From contig NZ_JDTH01000002.1 of assembly GCF_000710615.1 (NCBI RefSeq), forward strand, positions 984,082 through 1,048,081: a stretch of DNA of 64,000 nucleotides, written 5' to 3'. Shown piece after piece: positions 42,436 to 51,560 of this stretch. Source of the stretch: Haladaptatus cibarius D43 (GTDB lineage: Archaea > Halobacteriota > Halobacteria > Halobacteriales > Haladaptataceae). A program made the position numbers and the translations under genes. Position 1 is the stretch's first letter, and the number at the start of each line of letters is the position of its first letter. A model generated the notes under the pieces. That model made no database searches. It had not been told where the DNA came from and worked only from the letters and a program-made list of their open reading frames with translations.

Positions 42436-43410
42436 TCAATCCTGATTTTCGGCGGATTCCGCGGTTTCCCGTCGCATTTTCTGTTCGCTCGCCTCCGCAG
42501 TCTCGCTCTCAGCAGTCGATGTGACATAGATTCCGCCGAGGACGACGATTCCGCCGAGAATAGTCGCGCCTCCCGGAACTTGTCCGAGGATGAACAGTGC
42601 GAGGAGGGTACTGCCAAGGGGTTCGCCGAGGAGCGAGACGCTGACGACGCTCGATTCGACGTATTTCAGCACCCAGTTGATGACCGTGTGGCCGAAGATT
42701 CCCGGCCCGATTGCCATCCCGAGGAACAGAAGCCATTCCACTGGCGGATAAGCAGTGAGCGCAATCGTCGCATCGCTCGTCAGCGCGACACTGAACAGAA
42801 CGACCGTACAGACGGTGTAGACGACGGTCACGTATGGAATGAGTGACACACGCTGACGGAGCGACCGTCCCGCGAGGACGTATCCCGCCGCGGCGATTGC
42901 GCCGACGACTGCCAGCGCGTTGCCGTACAGTGGGTTTTCCCCGGCGACTGCGGCACCGGAAATCACCTCGGCGAACGACATTCCAACCATTCCGACCAGC
43001 GCGATGCCGATGCCGATGACCGTCCGGCGGGTAACGCGCTCGTCCAGTAGTGCCCACGCGCCGAAGGCGACGAACAGCGGTTGTGACTGGACGAGCGTCA
43101 CTGATGCGGCGACTGTCGTCCACTCCAGACTCTCGAACCACGTCACGAAGTGGGCCGCGAGCGCGCCGCCGGTGACGACTGCGATTAGCAAGTCTCGGGG
43201 GGAGAACGCTTTGAGGTCGTCACGATAGCGCGTGACTGCGAGCGGCGCGAGCAGGAGCGTCGTGAACAGCACCCGGTAGAATGCCTTGATGATACTGGGC
43301 GCACTGCTGAGTTCGATGAGAATCGCGCTCGTGCTCACGGCGACGATTGCGACGGCGAGCGCGGCCATCGGAGGGACTTCGTCTTCGACCCGCTCTGCCA
43401 ACTGTACCAT
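42436..43410 (-). CDS. EamA/DMT-family transporter
   Basis: A 324-residue protein with two EamA repeats. SAPSIIKAFYRVLFTTLLLAP, SLEWTTVAASVTLVQSQPLFVAFGAWALLDERV and the end GEPLGSTLLALFILGQVPGGATILGGIVVLGGIY are typical for the family. It is the third such transporter in the window and belongs to a subgroup different from the other two: the starts are dissimilar, and the tail is long and acidic. Substrate unknown. Convergent with queC. Confidence 0.85.
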   Translation of the reverse strand: MVQLAERVEDEVPPMAALAVAIVAVSTSAILIELSSAPSIIKAFYRVLFTTLLLAPLAVTRYRDDLKAFSPRDLLIAVVTGGALAAHFVTWFESLEWTTVAASVTLVQSQPLFVAFGAWALLDERVTRRTVIGIGIALVGMVGMSFAEVISGAAVAGENPLYGNALAVVGAIAAAGYVLAGRSLRQRVSLIPYVTVVYTVCTVVLFSVALTSDATIALTAYPPVEWLLFLGMAIGPGIFGHTVINWVLKYVESSVVSVSLLGEPLGSTLLALFILGQVPGGATILGGIVVLGGIYVTSTAESETAEASEQKMRRETAESAENQD

Positions 43411-43482
43411 TCCTCGTCACTCACTGGTTCCGGCATCCGATTTAAACTTCCGGGTGAGGGACGGTGGGTACAGAATTTTCCT

Positions 43483-44169
43483 TCACAGGGGAATCGGAAG
43501 CCACGACAGCCAGTTGACCACCGTCTCCGGTCGAATCAGCGGGTCGTGGAGTACCAACCAGTCGAGCAGAACGAGTCCGAGTCCGTGCGCCACGACCGAG
43601 GGAAGGAGCGAATTACAGTCGTAATCTGCCGCGCCGAACAGCACGTCGGTCGGCCCGGAAAGGATGAGTTCTATCGGTGGCTTGCCGAGGTGGTGGAATG
43701 CGTAGACGACCGGACTGATGAACACGCTCTTGAAGCCGATTTTTCTGACGCCGACACAGAGCAGGCCACGGTAGTACGTTTCAGCGGCCAGAACGACGAT
43801 GAACTGCTTGATTGCGTGCGGGACGAAGATCCCGAACGCGGGCGTCGCCTCCCACATCGGGTAGTAGGTTCGAATCGACGGAAGCGACGACCCGACGACG
43901 TAAAACGGAATCACGAATGCGGCCAGCAGAAGGCTGTTGCGAATCGCTCTACGGTCGATTCGATAGCCGAGATGTCGCCCGTGCGTCACCGCGAGGACGC
44001 CGGGAATGGCGATGAACAGCGTCACATCGCGGACGAGTCGGGCGTTTAAGCTATCGCTCGGAACTTCCCACCACGACCACGCGAGGGTGAGCAGTGCGCC
44101 GACGAGGAGCGATAGCTGCACCCACGTCAGCCCGAGCGTTCGCTCTTCTGCCGACCGAACGATGCTCAC
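43483..44169 (-). CDS. CPBP-family intramembrane protease-like protein
   Basis: A 228-residue protein with about seven hydrophobic helices. AAETYYRGLL corresponds to the EExxxR motif of CPBP (Abi/CAAX) proteases but has only one Glu before the Arg. YAFHHLGKPPIE and VVAHGLGLVLLDW provide the two His motifs. Activity is plausible but the missing Glu casts some doubt. The ATG overlaps the stop of the upstream DUF5789 gene by 4 nt. Confidence 0.78.
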   Translation of the reverse strand: MSIVRSAEERTLGLTWVQLSLLVGALLTLAWSWWEVPSDSLNARLVRDVTLFIAIPGVLAVTHGRHLGYRIDRRAIRNSLLLAAFVIPFYVVGSSLPSIRTYYPMWEATPAFGIFVPHAIKQFIVVLAAETYYRGLLCVGVRKIGFKSVFISPVVYAFHHLGKPPIELILSGPTDVLFGAADYDCNSLLPSVVAHGLGLVLLDWLVLHDPLIRPETVVNWLSWLPIPL

Positions 44170-44456
44170 GAATCGTCCGCAGTCGGAATCGGGCCGGTGC
44201 CGATAGTGTCTCGAATGTTCGCCGTGAACTCGTGTTCGGTCTGGAAGTACGTCTCGTCAACGTCCTCCAGCACATCGGTGAGCGTCCGCGGGCCGTCGGG
44301 CGTTCGAATCGTCTCGTCGCCTTCCTTTCGGACGACTTCGCTTTTTTTAACGGGCCAGTGCAATCGGGAGGAGATCCGTGCGACCGGAATACCCTCGACG
44401 GGGTCGCGCTCTCCGAGTTCGACGGCGGGACTCTCGTCCTCGTTGTCGTCAGCCAT
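44166..44456 (-). CDS. DUF5789 family protein
   Basis: A 96-residue acidic protein. The core VARISSRLHWPVKKSEVVRKEGDETIRTPDGPRTLTDVLEDVDETYFQT closely follows the haloarchaeal DUF5789 pattern of a small wing-like domain. Function unknown. It is the first gene of a two-gene operon with the CPBP-like gene (ATGA overlap). Confidence 0.8.
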   Translation of the reverse strand: MADDNEDESPAVELGERDPVEGIPVARISSRLHWPVKKSEVVRKEGDETIRTPDGPRTLTDVLEDVDETYFQTEHEFTANIRDTIGTGPIPTADDS

Positions 44457-44939
44457 ACCGAGGCGTTTGACAGCACGGGGATTATGCTTTTCGGACCCAC
44501 CTTTTGCCGCGTTCGCGCGGCGGAGTCGCGCTCTCTGGCAAAATCAGGACCAAAAGCAGGGCGCTCCTCCCTCGGCTTGCGGTTTCGCCGCTCGCTTTTC
44601 GAGACGCTCCGCGCCTCGTACTGGTCGTCGCTTGGCCCGCTCGCTCGTCACTGCGCTCCTCGGTCGCGGAAGAACTGCTAGCCCTCTGCAGTTGTGTAGT
44701 TTGGCGATTTCTGCGGTTGTGAAAATTCGATATTCCGGCGGTTGTGTCGATTGTCGAAAATCGGAGGTTGGTCGGCCTGCCGAAAATCGCCATTGTAGCC
44801 TGTTCAAATGAGTCACAAAAATGTCTTTTACTCGACGCCTCTACGCATCCTGCTTTTCCGCCTATTTTGCTCAAACAAATGCAAAATCTGACATCCGTCT
44901 GACGCAGTAGTTTTGTATCAGGGGTTCAATAACGGACAC
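44457..44939. other. Intergenic region with phased short repeats
   Basis: 483 bp without a gene. The left part (44500-44660) is rich in short GC-heavy inverted pieces such as CGCTCCTC and GCTCGC. The right part has three GC(A/G)GTTGTG motifs and then AT-rich sequence before the next ATG at 44940, where a promoter is expected. Confidence 0.5.
44688..44746. repeat. Three phased GCRGTTGTG motifs
   Basis: GCAGTTGTG (44688), GCGGTTGTG (44713) and GCGGTTGTG (44738) recur every 25 bp, with partly conserved flanks (TTCTGC / ATTCCG). They could be a regulator-binding array. Confidence 0.5.
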
Positions 44940-45782
44940 ATGACAAGCCTCGGGGAAACCTATCAAGGGCGCGACGGGGTCAAAAAGCGCCCGCGACGCC
45001 TCTACCTCGGCGTCGGTTGCTTCCTCGCCGGGTCACTGCTCGTCATCGTCGGTATTCTCGCCGCAACGACAACCACGTTCGCGGGTGTCGGAGTGGGCCA
45101 GTACGGTTCGTACAAAATCGCGGGAATCACGGCCGGATTGGGCATTCCTGCGGTGTTCGTCGGTATCTTCACCGTCCTTCCGGCGACGAGCAATCGGGTT
45201 CGCGCGGCGGTCGCAATCGGGTCGAGCATTTCCGTTCTCGGCGTTGCGATGTTCTGGTACGCCTACCCACTGCACTGGCGGGGACACGGACAACACCTCA
45301 CGCTTCCAGTTGTCGCGGTGTACTTCATCGGCCTCATCACGACGTTCTGCTGTCTGTTCGTCGCCGTCGTGAACTTCAAAACGCGCAACGACCCCGGCGG
45401 CACCGTGACGATGGAAGTGACGCGCAAGGGCGAAACGAAAATCGTCGAAGTGGAGCGAAACGCCGGATTCGGAAGCGTCGGCATCTTCGGCGACCCACCG
45501 GAAGACGTAGCCGCCGTCAGCGACGGCGGCGCGACGACCGACGATATTTCGTCGCCGATAGATTCGGGACGAACCCAAACTGCGGACGGCGTAACCGCAA
45601 CCACGGCAGGCACAACGACCACGAACTCTACATCCCCAGCGAATCCAACCGACGCCTACTGCGGCAACTGCACCCACTTCGATTACGTTCGCACGGACAG
45701 CGGAATGACGCCGTACTGCGGTCTCCACGACCAGCGAATGACCGACATGGATGCCTGCAAGCAGTGGCAGTCGAATCGCTAA
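44940..45782 (+). CDS. Haloarchaeal membrane protein with C-terminal Cys motif (DUF7139-like)
   Basis: A 280-residue protein. The N-terminal half has four membrane helices (YLGVGCFLAGSLLVIVGILA, AGITAGLGIPAVFVGIFTVLP, AAVAIGSSISVLGVAMFWY, LTLPVVAVYFIGLITTFCCLFVAVVNF). A Thr/Gly-rich linker follows, then a small CGNCTHFDYVRT...PYCGLHDQRMTDMDACKQW module with four Cys that could bind metal. The type recurs in haloarchaea, and I recall it as DUF7139. Function unknown. The start is taken at ATG 44940. Confidence 0.75.
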   Translation: MTSLGETYQGRDGVKKRPRRLYLGVGCFLAGSLLVIVGILAATTTTFAGVGVGQYGSYKIAGITAGLGIPAVFVGIFTVLPATSNRVRAAVAIGSSISVLGVAMFWYAYPLHWRGHGQHLTLPVVAVYFIGLITTFCCLFVAVVNFKTRNDPGGTVTMEVTRKGETKIVEVERNAGFGSVGIFGDPPEDVAAVSDGGATTDDISSPIDSGRTQTADGVTATTAGTTTTNSTSPANPTDAYCGNCTHFDYVRTDSGMTPYCGLHDQRMTDMDACKQWQSNR

Positions 45783-45796
45783 TCTGTCTTCGAATT

Positions 45797-46261
45797 TTAC
45801 AGGTCGGCAAGCGTCCGTTCCACCGACTCCCAGTGGCTTCCTTTCCAGAATCGCTTTCCACAGTCCGCACACCGCCAAATTTGTGTTCCATCGGGTGCGT
45901 GTTCAGGAGACTCGCCGTCGTTCCGAACCAATTCCCCATTACACGAAGAACACCGCGAAGGCTCGGAAAGCGACAGGTCGAATCCTCGCGTGTCCAGTTC
46001 TCGCAATTGTTCGGTCACGTCCAACGAGGTGAGCAAAATCCCGTTTTCGGTGCGCTCCGAAAGCCGTTCGTCTCGGGTGATGAGCGTTTTTCCCTCTTTC
46101 TGCGCCAGTTCCAGAATCTCGTCGTCGTCCTCGACACCCCTATCGAGCGCGTAGGCCGTATCGTAGCCACACATCCGCAGATAGGTCGCAAGCTTTCCGA
46201 GCATCACGTCGAGAAAGAGCGTCGGGCGAGTCGAAGACGAGGCCGACGAGGGTGAACCCAT
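45797..46261 (-). CDS. Mut7-C RNAse domain protein
   Basis: A 154-residue protein. It begins with a PIN-fold-like half (FLDVMLGKLATYLRMCGYDTAYALDRGVEDDDEILELAQKEGKTLITRDERL). It ends with a zinc ribbon (CSSCNGEL and CADCGKRFWKGSHW). This is the Mut7-C (DUF82) architecture, a predicted ribonuclease. Its ATG overlaps the TGA of polX by one base (TGATG), so it is translationally coupled to the repair polymerase. Confidence 0.85.
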   Translation of the reverse strand: MGSPSSASSSTRPTLFLDVMLGKLATYLRMCGYDTAYALDRGVEDDDEILELAQKEGKTLITRDERLSERTENGILLTSLDVTEQLRELDTRGFDLSLSEPSRCSSCNGELVRNDGESPEHAPDGTQIWRCADCGKRFWKGSHWESVERTLADL

Positions 46262-48000
46262 CAGTGGATGAAGTCGCGGACTGCCTCCGCATCCCACGTG
46301 TTCAGCACGTCTCCTGCTTCGGCCCATCCTCGTCGGGCGGTGTGAACGCCGTACCGAACGTTTCCGTATTCGGTGGGACTGTGTGCGTCGGTGTCGATTG
46401 CGATTGTCGCGCCCTCTTCGACTGCGACCTGTACCGCGCCGCCCCACAAATCGAGTCTGCTGGGATTGCTGTTGATTTCGAGCGCAACATTGTTTTCAAC
46501 TGCGGCCCTTGCCACCTCGCGCACGTCGAAATCGAGGCCGGGTCGCTGGTTGATGAGTCGGCCACTCGGATGGCCGAGTATATCCACGCTGGGATGTTCG
46601 ATGGCGCGAATCAGGCGCTCCGTGGCGTCTCCGTCCAGACCGCTGTGCGGAGAGGCGACGACGATGTCCAATTCGGCCAGCACGTCGTCCGCGACGCTGA
46701 TTCCGCCGTCTCCTTCGATGTTGGCTTCGACGCCCGCGAACACCTCGATTTCGGCGTCGTCTGCAACTGCCCGGATTTCGTCTATCTGTTCGCGGAGTTC
46801 GTCGTCGTCCAATCCGACGCCGCCGACCATTCCCGGCCCCGTCGCGTGGTCGGAGATGGAGATGTAGTCGTGGCCGAACTCGGCGGCACTTTCGACCATC
46901 TCCGCGATGGTGTTGTTTCCGTCCGACCATTCGGTGTGCAAGTGCAGGTCGCCGCTGACGTCGTCTTCCTCGATGAGGTCGGGGAGTTCCCCGGCGAGTG
47001 CGGCGTCGATTTCGCCGTTGTCCTCGCGCATTTCGGGCGCGATTAGTGGGAGGCCGAGCGCGTCGTACATGCTTGCTTCCGTCTCTCCCGCGACTTTCTC
47101 GCCGACTCGCTGGCCTGCATCCGGGTCGTCTACAGCCGAAATGTCGAACACGCCGTACTCGTTCACCTTCAATTCGCGCTCGATGGCGTGGTTCCGCAGG
47201 GTGATGTTGTGGTTCTTGCTTCCCGTAAAGTACTGAAGCGCACTGCCGAACTCCTCGGGAACCACGACGCGAAGGTCGATTCGCGTGTCCGAGACGCGAA
47301 TCGCGGCTTTGTCGGTTCCCGCCTCGATGACCTCCGTCGCACGCTCCCAATCGGCGAAGGCGTCCACGACGGCCTGTTTGTCCTCGCTTTCGGCCAGCAC
47401 GTCCACGTCGCCGATAGTTTCACACCAACGACGGATGGAACCGCCGAGTTCACAGCGGCCGACCGACGGAATATCGGAGACGAACGTTCGCACCTGCTCA
47501 CCGACGGGTCGCGCGTTTCCGAGCAGTTCCCGCCCTCGAATCGTGCGGGCGAACTCGATGCCGTCTACGATGTTCTCCTCCGTTTTCGGCCCGAAGCCCT
47601 TGATTTCCCGGATTTCTTTGGCGCGAGCGGCCGCCTCCAAATCGTCCAGCGTTTGCACCCCGAGTTCCTCGTAGAGGGTTCCGACCGTTTTCGGCCCGAC
47701 ACCCTCCACGCGCGTCAGTTCGGCCATCTGAACCGGGAGTTTTGCGCGCTCTTCCTCCAATTCCTCGATTTCGCCTGTCTCGAAATATTCGATGACCTTT
47801 CCGGCGATGGAGTCGCCGACCTGCGGTATCTGTCCGATGGCGTCCGGGCCGTCCTCTGCCAATTCTTCGATTGCTTCCGGATAGTCGCGGATGTTGTCTG
47901 CGGCCCTGCGATACGACTGTGGTTTGTACTGTACGTCCTGTGCGTCGAGCAAGTCTGCGTACTCCTCGAACAAATCGGCAATTTCTGCGTTTCGACTCAT
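46261..48000 (-). CDS. polX: DNA polymerase X with PHP domain
   Basis: A 579-residue protein. It has an N-terminal helix-hairpin-helix region (AIGQIPQVGDSIAGKV, VEGVGPKTVGTLYEELGV, IKGFGPKTEENI), a family X palm with LGGSIRRWCETIGDVDVLAE (GS and DxD) and LRVVVPEEFGSALQYFTGSKNHN, and a C-terminal PHP exonuclease domain (DLHLHTEWSDGNNTI, ISDHATGPG, ASPHSGL, GHPSGRL, DTDAHSP). It works in gap-filling base-excision repair with 3' proofreading. It overlaps the upstream DUF5788 gene by 4 nt and the downstream Mut7-C gene by one base. Confidence 0.92.
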   Translation of the reverse strand: MSRNAEIADLFEEYADLLDAQDVQYKPQSYRRAADNIRDYPEAIEELAEDGPDAIGQIPQVGDSIAGKVIEYFETGEIEELEEERAKLPVQMAELTRVEGVGPKTVGTLYEELGVQTLDDLEAAARAKEIREIKGFGPKTEENIVDGIEFARTIRGRELLGNARPVGEQVRTFVSDIPSVGRCELGGSIRRWCETIGDVDVLAESEDKQAVVDAFADWERATEVIEAGTDKAAIRVSDTRIDLRVVVPEEFGSALQYFTGSKNHNITLRNHAIERELKVNEYGVFDISAVDDPDAGQRVGEKVAGETEASMYDALGLPLIAPEMREDNGEIDAALAGELPDLIEEDDVSGDLHLHTEWSDGNNTIAEMVESAAEFGHDYISISDHATGPGMVGGVGLDDDELREQIDEIRAVADDAEIEVFAGVEANIEGDGGISVADDVLAELDIVVASPHSGLDGDATERLIRAIEHPSVDILGHPSGRLINQRPGLDFDVREVARAAVENNVALEINSNPSRLDLWGGAVQVAVEEGATIAIDTDAHSPTEYGNVRYGVHTARRGWAEAGDVLNTWDAEAVRDFIH

Positions 48001-48434
48001 AATCGTGACCGTTTACTGGCGTCTTTTTTCCCCAATGCTTTCTGGAGGAACGACATCCACCGTTTCTGGTCGGCCGCCTCCTTCGCTTTCTCTTCGGCTT
48101 CGAGGTTCGTTCCCCCGAGGCTTTCCAGCGCGTTCAGTGCACGGTCGATTCCGATGATGCTTTCGACCAGTCGCTCGCCCTCTTCGTGGGAAATGTCGCC
48201 CTCTTCGAGTCGTTGTTTTCGCTGAAGACGCTCCCGTCGAAGGTTCGTCTTCGCCTGTTCGACCCGGTCGTGCTCCCCGCGCGGAACTGTATCCCGGCGC
48301 TTGATTTCGAAGACGAATTCGCGCAGGTCGATGTCCTGTCCCTGCACCGTGATTTCCTCCGGAATGGATGCCCCGACGGTGGCACCCTCGCGCTCGACGC
48401 GCTCCAGTAGCCCTTTGCGCTCGTACTCTTTCAC
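47997..48434 (-). CDS. DUF5788 family protein
   Basis: A 145-residue protein from the GTG at 48434. The start MKEYERKGLLERVEREGATVGASIPEEI is the conserved DUF5788 N-terminus. A charged coiled-coil-like helix (VEQAKTNLRRERLQRKQRLEEGDISHEEGERLVESI) follows, with a basic tail. It overlaps polX by 4 nt (ATGA) and heads the DUF5788-polX-Mut7C operon, suggesting an accessory role in repair. Confidence 0.8.
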   Translation of the reverse strand: MKEYERKGLLERVEREGATVGASIPEEITVQGQDIDLREFVFEIKRRDTVPRGEHDRVEQAKTNLRRERLQRKQRLEEGDISHEEGERLVESIIGIDRALNALESLGGTNLEAEEKAKEAADQKRWMSFLQKALGKKDASKRSRL

Positions 48435-48557
48435 GCCCACTACTCGTCGTTCCGGGAGCAAAAACTTCCTGCCCTCCCCCTATGCGCTCGATGAATAAAT
48501 CTCGGCGCGAGAATGAGGCTTGAAAAAGCATTAACCACTCCGACGATAACAGGAAGC

Positions 48558-49247
48558 ATGAAGAAACCCGGAGAGGTGTTTGAGGATTCTCGCGTTTACG
48601 ACCCCGGTATCGAAGCCATCGTTCCACGGTACGACGAACTTCACGACGCGATTTTGAACGCACCGGTGCAGGGACGTGGCGAGGACATCCACGTTCTCGA
48701 ACTCGGCGCTGGCACTGGCGAACTCACCGCGAAACTGCTCACTCGATTTCCCGAAAGCACCGTCCTCGCGGTTGACCACAGCGAACGAATGCTCGCCGAG
48801 GCGGAGCGCAAACTGGAAACGTTCGGCGACCGCGTCCAAATCGAACAGGGGACGTTTCCGGACGACCACCCCAGTGGCGAATCGAAGTTCGACCTCGTCA
48901 TCTCCTCGCTCGCGGTTCACCACCTCACGTCAGACGAAAAACAAGCCCTGTTCAGCAACATTCACGAGGCGCTCGTTCCGGGCGGTTGGTTCTTCAACGG
49001 CGACGTCGTTCGGTTCGACGCAGACCACCTCGAAACGCTTTCCGACGCGATGATCAAAAACTGGGTTCGCTCGAAAGGGTGGGAAGAAGAGGAGTTCATG
49101 AACCGCTGGCAGGCCAGCGACGACTACGACGACCCCGACACGCTAACTGACCAGCTCGTCTGGCTCCGCGAGGCGGGATTCGACTCGGTCACCTCCATCT
49201 GGCAGTACTACAACTTCGCGGTCTACGGCGGACGAAAATCGGAATGA
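48558..49247 (+). CDS. Class I SAM-dependent methyltransferase
   Basis: A 229-residue methyltransferase from ATG 48558. Motif I is HVLELGAGTGELT, motif II VLAVDHSERMLAEAERKL, motif III DLVISSLAVHHLTSDEK, and a following helix HEALVPGGWFFNGD. The order and length match Methyltransf_12/25-type enzymes related to trans-aconitate or tellurite methyltransferases. The substrate is unknown. Monocistronic. Confidence 0.85.
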   Translation: MKKPGEVFEDSRVYDPGIEAIVPRYDELHDAILNAPVQGRGEDIHVLELGAGTGELTAKLLTRFPESTVLAVDHSERMLAEAERKLETFGDRVQIEQGTFPDDHPSGESKFDLVISSLAVHHLTSDEKQALFSNIHEALVPGGWFFNGDVVRFDADHLETLSDAMIKNWVRSKGWEEEEFMNRWQASDDYDDPDTLTDQLVWLREAGFDSVTSIWQYYNFAVYGGRKSE

Positions 49248-49315
49248 ATCGCTGTTTTTCGGTTTGCTGGCCACAAATTCCTTTTAGCTGAACCGCGAAG
49301 ATAGATGCAAATAGC

Positions 49316-49765
49316 ATGGCGTCGCACACTCCAGACTCTACGGCACTTTCTTCGACACGCCGGGACGACACCCTCAGCGTTTTGGTGTTCGCCTCGGGAG
49401 TGGCGCTGTTGACCCGCGGTGCCGCGAGTTCGTTCGCTGGGGCGTTGCCCGCGGATGGCCTTTTCGCCGTCTCGGGGGTGCAGGTGGGAACTCTCACGAT
49501 AGTACTTTCACTGTTCGTGTTCGGGGGTGCCACCGTTTACGCGAGCCGTGGCGGCTCACTGCTGGACTGTCTGGTTCTGGCGTCCGCACCGTGGGTCGGC
49601 CTCTTTCTCACAGTTCGGGATGGGATTCGTTCGTCCGGCGGTTCGATTTTCGGACTGCAATCGTTTGCGCTCTGTCTGCTCTCAGGGGCAGTGTTCGGAA
49701 CCGTCGCGTACTTCGTCGGCCTCGGAATCCCGCGACTCGTCGGTAAGCGTCGACCCCGACCGTAA
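49316..49765 (+). CDS. Four-helix membrane protein, unknown
   Basis: A 149-residue protein with hydrophobic segments LSVLVFASGVALLTRGAA, VGTLTIVLSLFVFGGATVYA, LDCLVLASAPWVGLFLTV and SFALCLLSGAVFGTVAYFVGLG. It has a short Ser/Thr-rich N-terminus and a basic tail (KRRPRP). Haloarchaeal-type hypothetical with no recognised motif. Confidence 0.6.
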   Translation: MASHTPDSTALSSTRRDDTLSVLVFASGVALLTRGAASSFAGALPADGLFAVSGVQVGTLTIVLSLFVFGGATVYASRGGSLLDCLVLASAPWVGLFLTVRDGIRSSGGSIFGLQSFALCLLSGAVFGTVAYFVGLGIPRLVGKRRPRP

Positions 49766-49823
49766 TCGGCGACCGGCACTCTCACCCAAACCCATTTGAC
49801 CTGTCGGTTCAAAAGTCGGAACA

Positions 49824-50732
49824 ATGGCGCAATGCGACGAGTGTGGGCAACACGAGAACATGCCGTACAAATGCCGGATGTGCGGCAACACGTTCTGTGG
49901 CGACCACCGCCTTCCGGAAAATCATTCCTGTCCGGGGCTGAACGAGTGGAACGACCCGAAAGGCGTCTTCGATAGCGGCTTTGACGACAGCGTGAACCAG
50001 CAGGGGCGGAACAGTAGTTTCGGCATCAACACCGGTACAGGCGGGCCGCTGGCCTACTTCCGTGGAAACATGACGTTCGTCTTCCTCGGCCTGATGTGGT
50101 TGACGTTTATTTTCCAATACGGTATTGCTCCGCTCCTATTAGGGATTTCAACGAACTCGCTCGAATGGTTCAATCTCTTCACGCTGAACACCGCGAACCC
50201 GTTTTACGTCTGGACGTGGGTCACCTCCGTCTTCGCGCACGGTGGCTTCGGCCACATTGCGATTAACAGCATCGTGCTGTACTTTTTCGGCCCTCTCGTG
50301 GAGCGACGAATCGGGAGCAAGAAGTTCACCGTCATGTTCCTCGTGACTGGTGCACTCGCGGGACTCGCGCAGGTCTGGGCGACCATTCTCACCGACCCTG
50401 GAGCTTTCGTCCCCGTTCTCGGGGCAAGCGGTGCGATTGCGGCCATCATGGGTGTGATGACGGTTCTGAATCCAAATCTCCGCATTTACATCTACTTCAT
50501 CCTCCCGATGCCGCTGTGGATTGCGACCCTGCTGTTCGCCATCTACTCGGCGTTCGTCAGCGTTTCCGGTGGGATTGGCGCGGGCGGCGTCGCACAACTG
50601 GCCCACCTGACAGGACTCGGACTAGGTCTGCTCTACGGCGCGAAACTGAAACGAGACGGCGAACGCGCACCGCAGGAACTCCAGTTCGGTGGCGGCGGCG
50701 GACGCGGCGGCATGGGCGGTAGACGGTTCTAA
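49824..50732 (+). CDS. Rhomboid protease with AN1 zinc finger
   Basis: A 302-residue protein. The N-terminal AN1-type finger has C-x2-C, C-x2-C-x4-C and H-x5-H/C (CDECGQ, CRMCGNTFCGDHRLPENHSC). The rest is a six-helix rhomboid: HGGFGHIAINSIVLYFFGPLVE, GASGAIAAIMG (catalytic Ser) and AHLTGLGLGLLYG (catalytic His). It ends with a Gly-rich tail. Rhomboids cleave membrane proteins in or near the bilayer. The AN1 fusion is characteristic of haloarchaea. The stop TAA shares one base with the ATG of endonuclease V. Confidence 0.88.
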   Translation: MAQCDECGQHENMPYKCRMCGNTFCGDHRLPENHSCPGLNEWNDPKGVFDSGFDDSVNQQGRNSSFGINTGTGGPLAYFRGNMTFVFLGLMWLTFIFQYGIAPLLLGISTNSLEWFNLFTLNTANPFYVWTWVTSVFAHGGFGHIAINSIVLYFFGPLVERRIGSKKFTVMFLVTGALAGLAQVWATILTDPGAFVPVLGASGAIAAIMGVMTVLNPNLRIYIYFILPMPLWIATLLFAIYSAFVSVSGGIGAGGVAQLAHLTGLGLGLLYGAKLKRDGERAPQELQFGGGGGRGGMGGRRF

Positions 50733-51535
50733 TGCGCGTCGTCCACCCCGAATTTGCACCCGACGCGTCGCTGTCGCGCGAGGAGATGGAAACGCTTCAA
50801 CACGAGGTGGCGGAGACGGCGATTTTCCGAGACAAGTTCGATTTCGACCCGGAGCGCGTTCGCGCTGGGTCGTCCGACGACGCCCAGCGCGAACTGCCGA
50901 CGAAAGCGGACACGGACGACGAACCAATCGTCGTCGGCGTAGACCAAGCCTTCGTGGGCGAGAAGGCGGTCAGCGCTATCGTCGCGGCGCGCGATGGCGA
51001 GGTCATCGAACGAACCCACGCAGTGGTTGAAACCGAGGTTCCGTACATTCCCGGCCTGCTGTCGTTCCGCGAGGGAACCGCAATTTTACGGGCCTTCGAA
51101 GAACTGTCGGTCGAACCCGACCTCGCAATCGTGGACGGAAGCGGACGAATCCACTATCGGGAGGCCGGAATCGCAACCCACATCGGCGTTATGCTCGACT
51201 TGCCCGCGATTGGGGTGGCGAAAAACCTGCTCTGCGGGAAACTGCGCGACCCAATACAGGGTCACCTGTCGGCAGGCGAGCGCGTTCCCGTACTCGCAAA
51301 CGAGCGCGTCAGCGCGCCTGACGGGACAGTCATCGGCTACGCGCTCCAATCGCGCCAGTACGACAATCCCGAGAAGCGCCACGTCAACCCGCTGTACGTC
51401 AGTCCGGGCCATCGCGTGAGCGCAGAAACGACCGCAGACCTCGTCTGGCAACTCTGTGCTGGCTACAAACTTCCCGAACCCACGCGGCGCGCGGACGCCT
51501 ACGCCGACGAGGTGAAGGAAACCGTTGGTTCTTAG
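50732..51535 (+). CDS. nfi: Endonuclease V
   Basis: A 267-residue protein. VVGVDQAF supplies the first catalytic Asp, and EVPYIPGLLSFREG the PYVPGLLSFRE signature. DLAIVDGSGRIHYREAGIATHIGV supplies the second Asp, and GVAKNLLCG the Lys. It cuts one nucleotide 3' of deoxyinosine to start repair of deaminated adenine. It is a little longer at the N-terminus than bacterial Nfi. Coupled to the rhomboid gene through a TAATG overlap. Confidence 0.9.
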   Translation: MRVVHPEFAPDASLSREEMETLQHEVAETAIFRDKFDFDPERVRAGSSDDAQRELPTKADTDDEPIVVGVDQAFVGEKAVSAIVAARDGEVIERTHAVVETEVPYIPGLLSFREGTAILRAFEELSVEPDLAIVDGSGRIHYREAGIATHIGVMLDLPAIGVAKNLLCGKLRDPIQGHLSAGERVPVLANERVSAPDGTVIGYALQSRQYDNPEKRHVNPLYVSPGHRVSAETTADLVWQLCAGYKLPEPTRRADAYADEVKETVGS

Positions 51536-51560
51536 CCACCCCCGTCCGAAAGAAGGGCCA

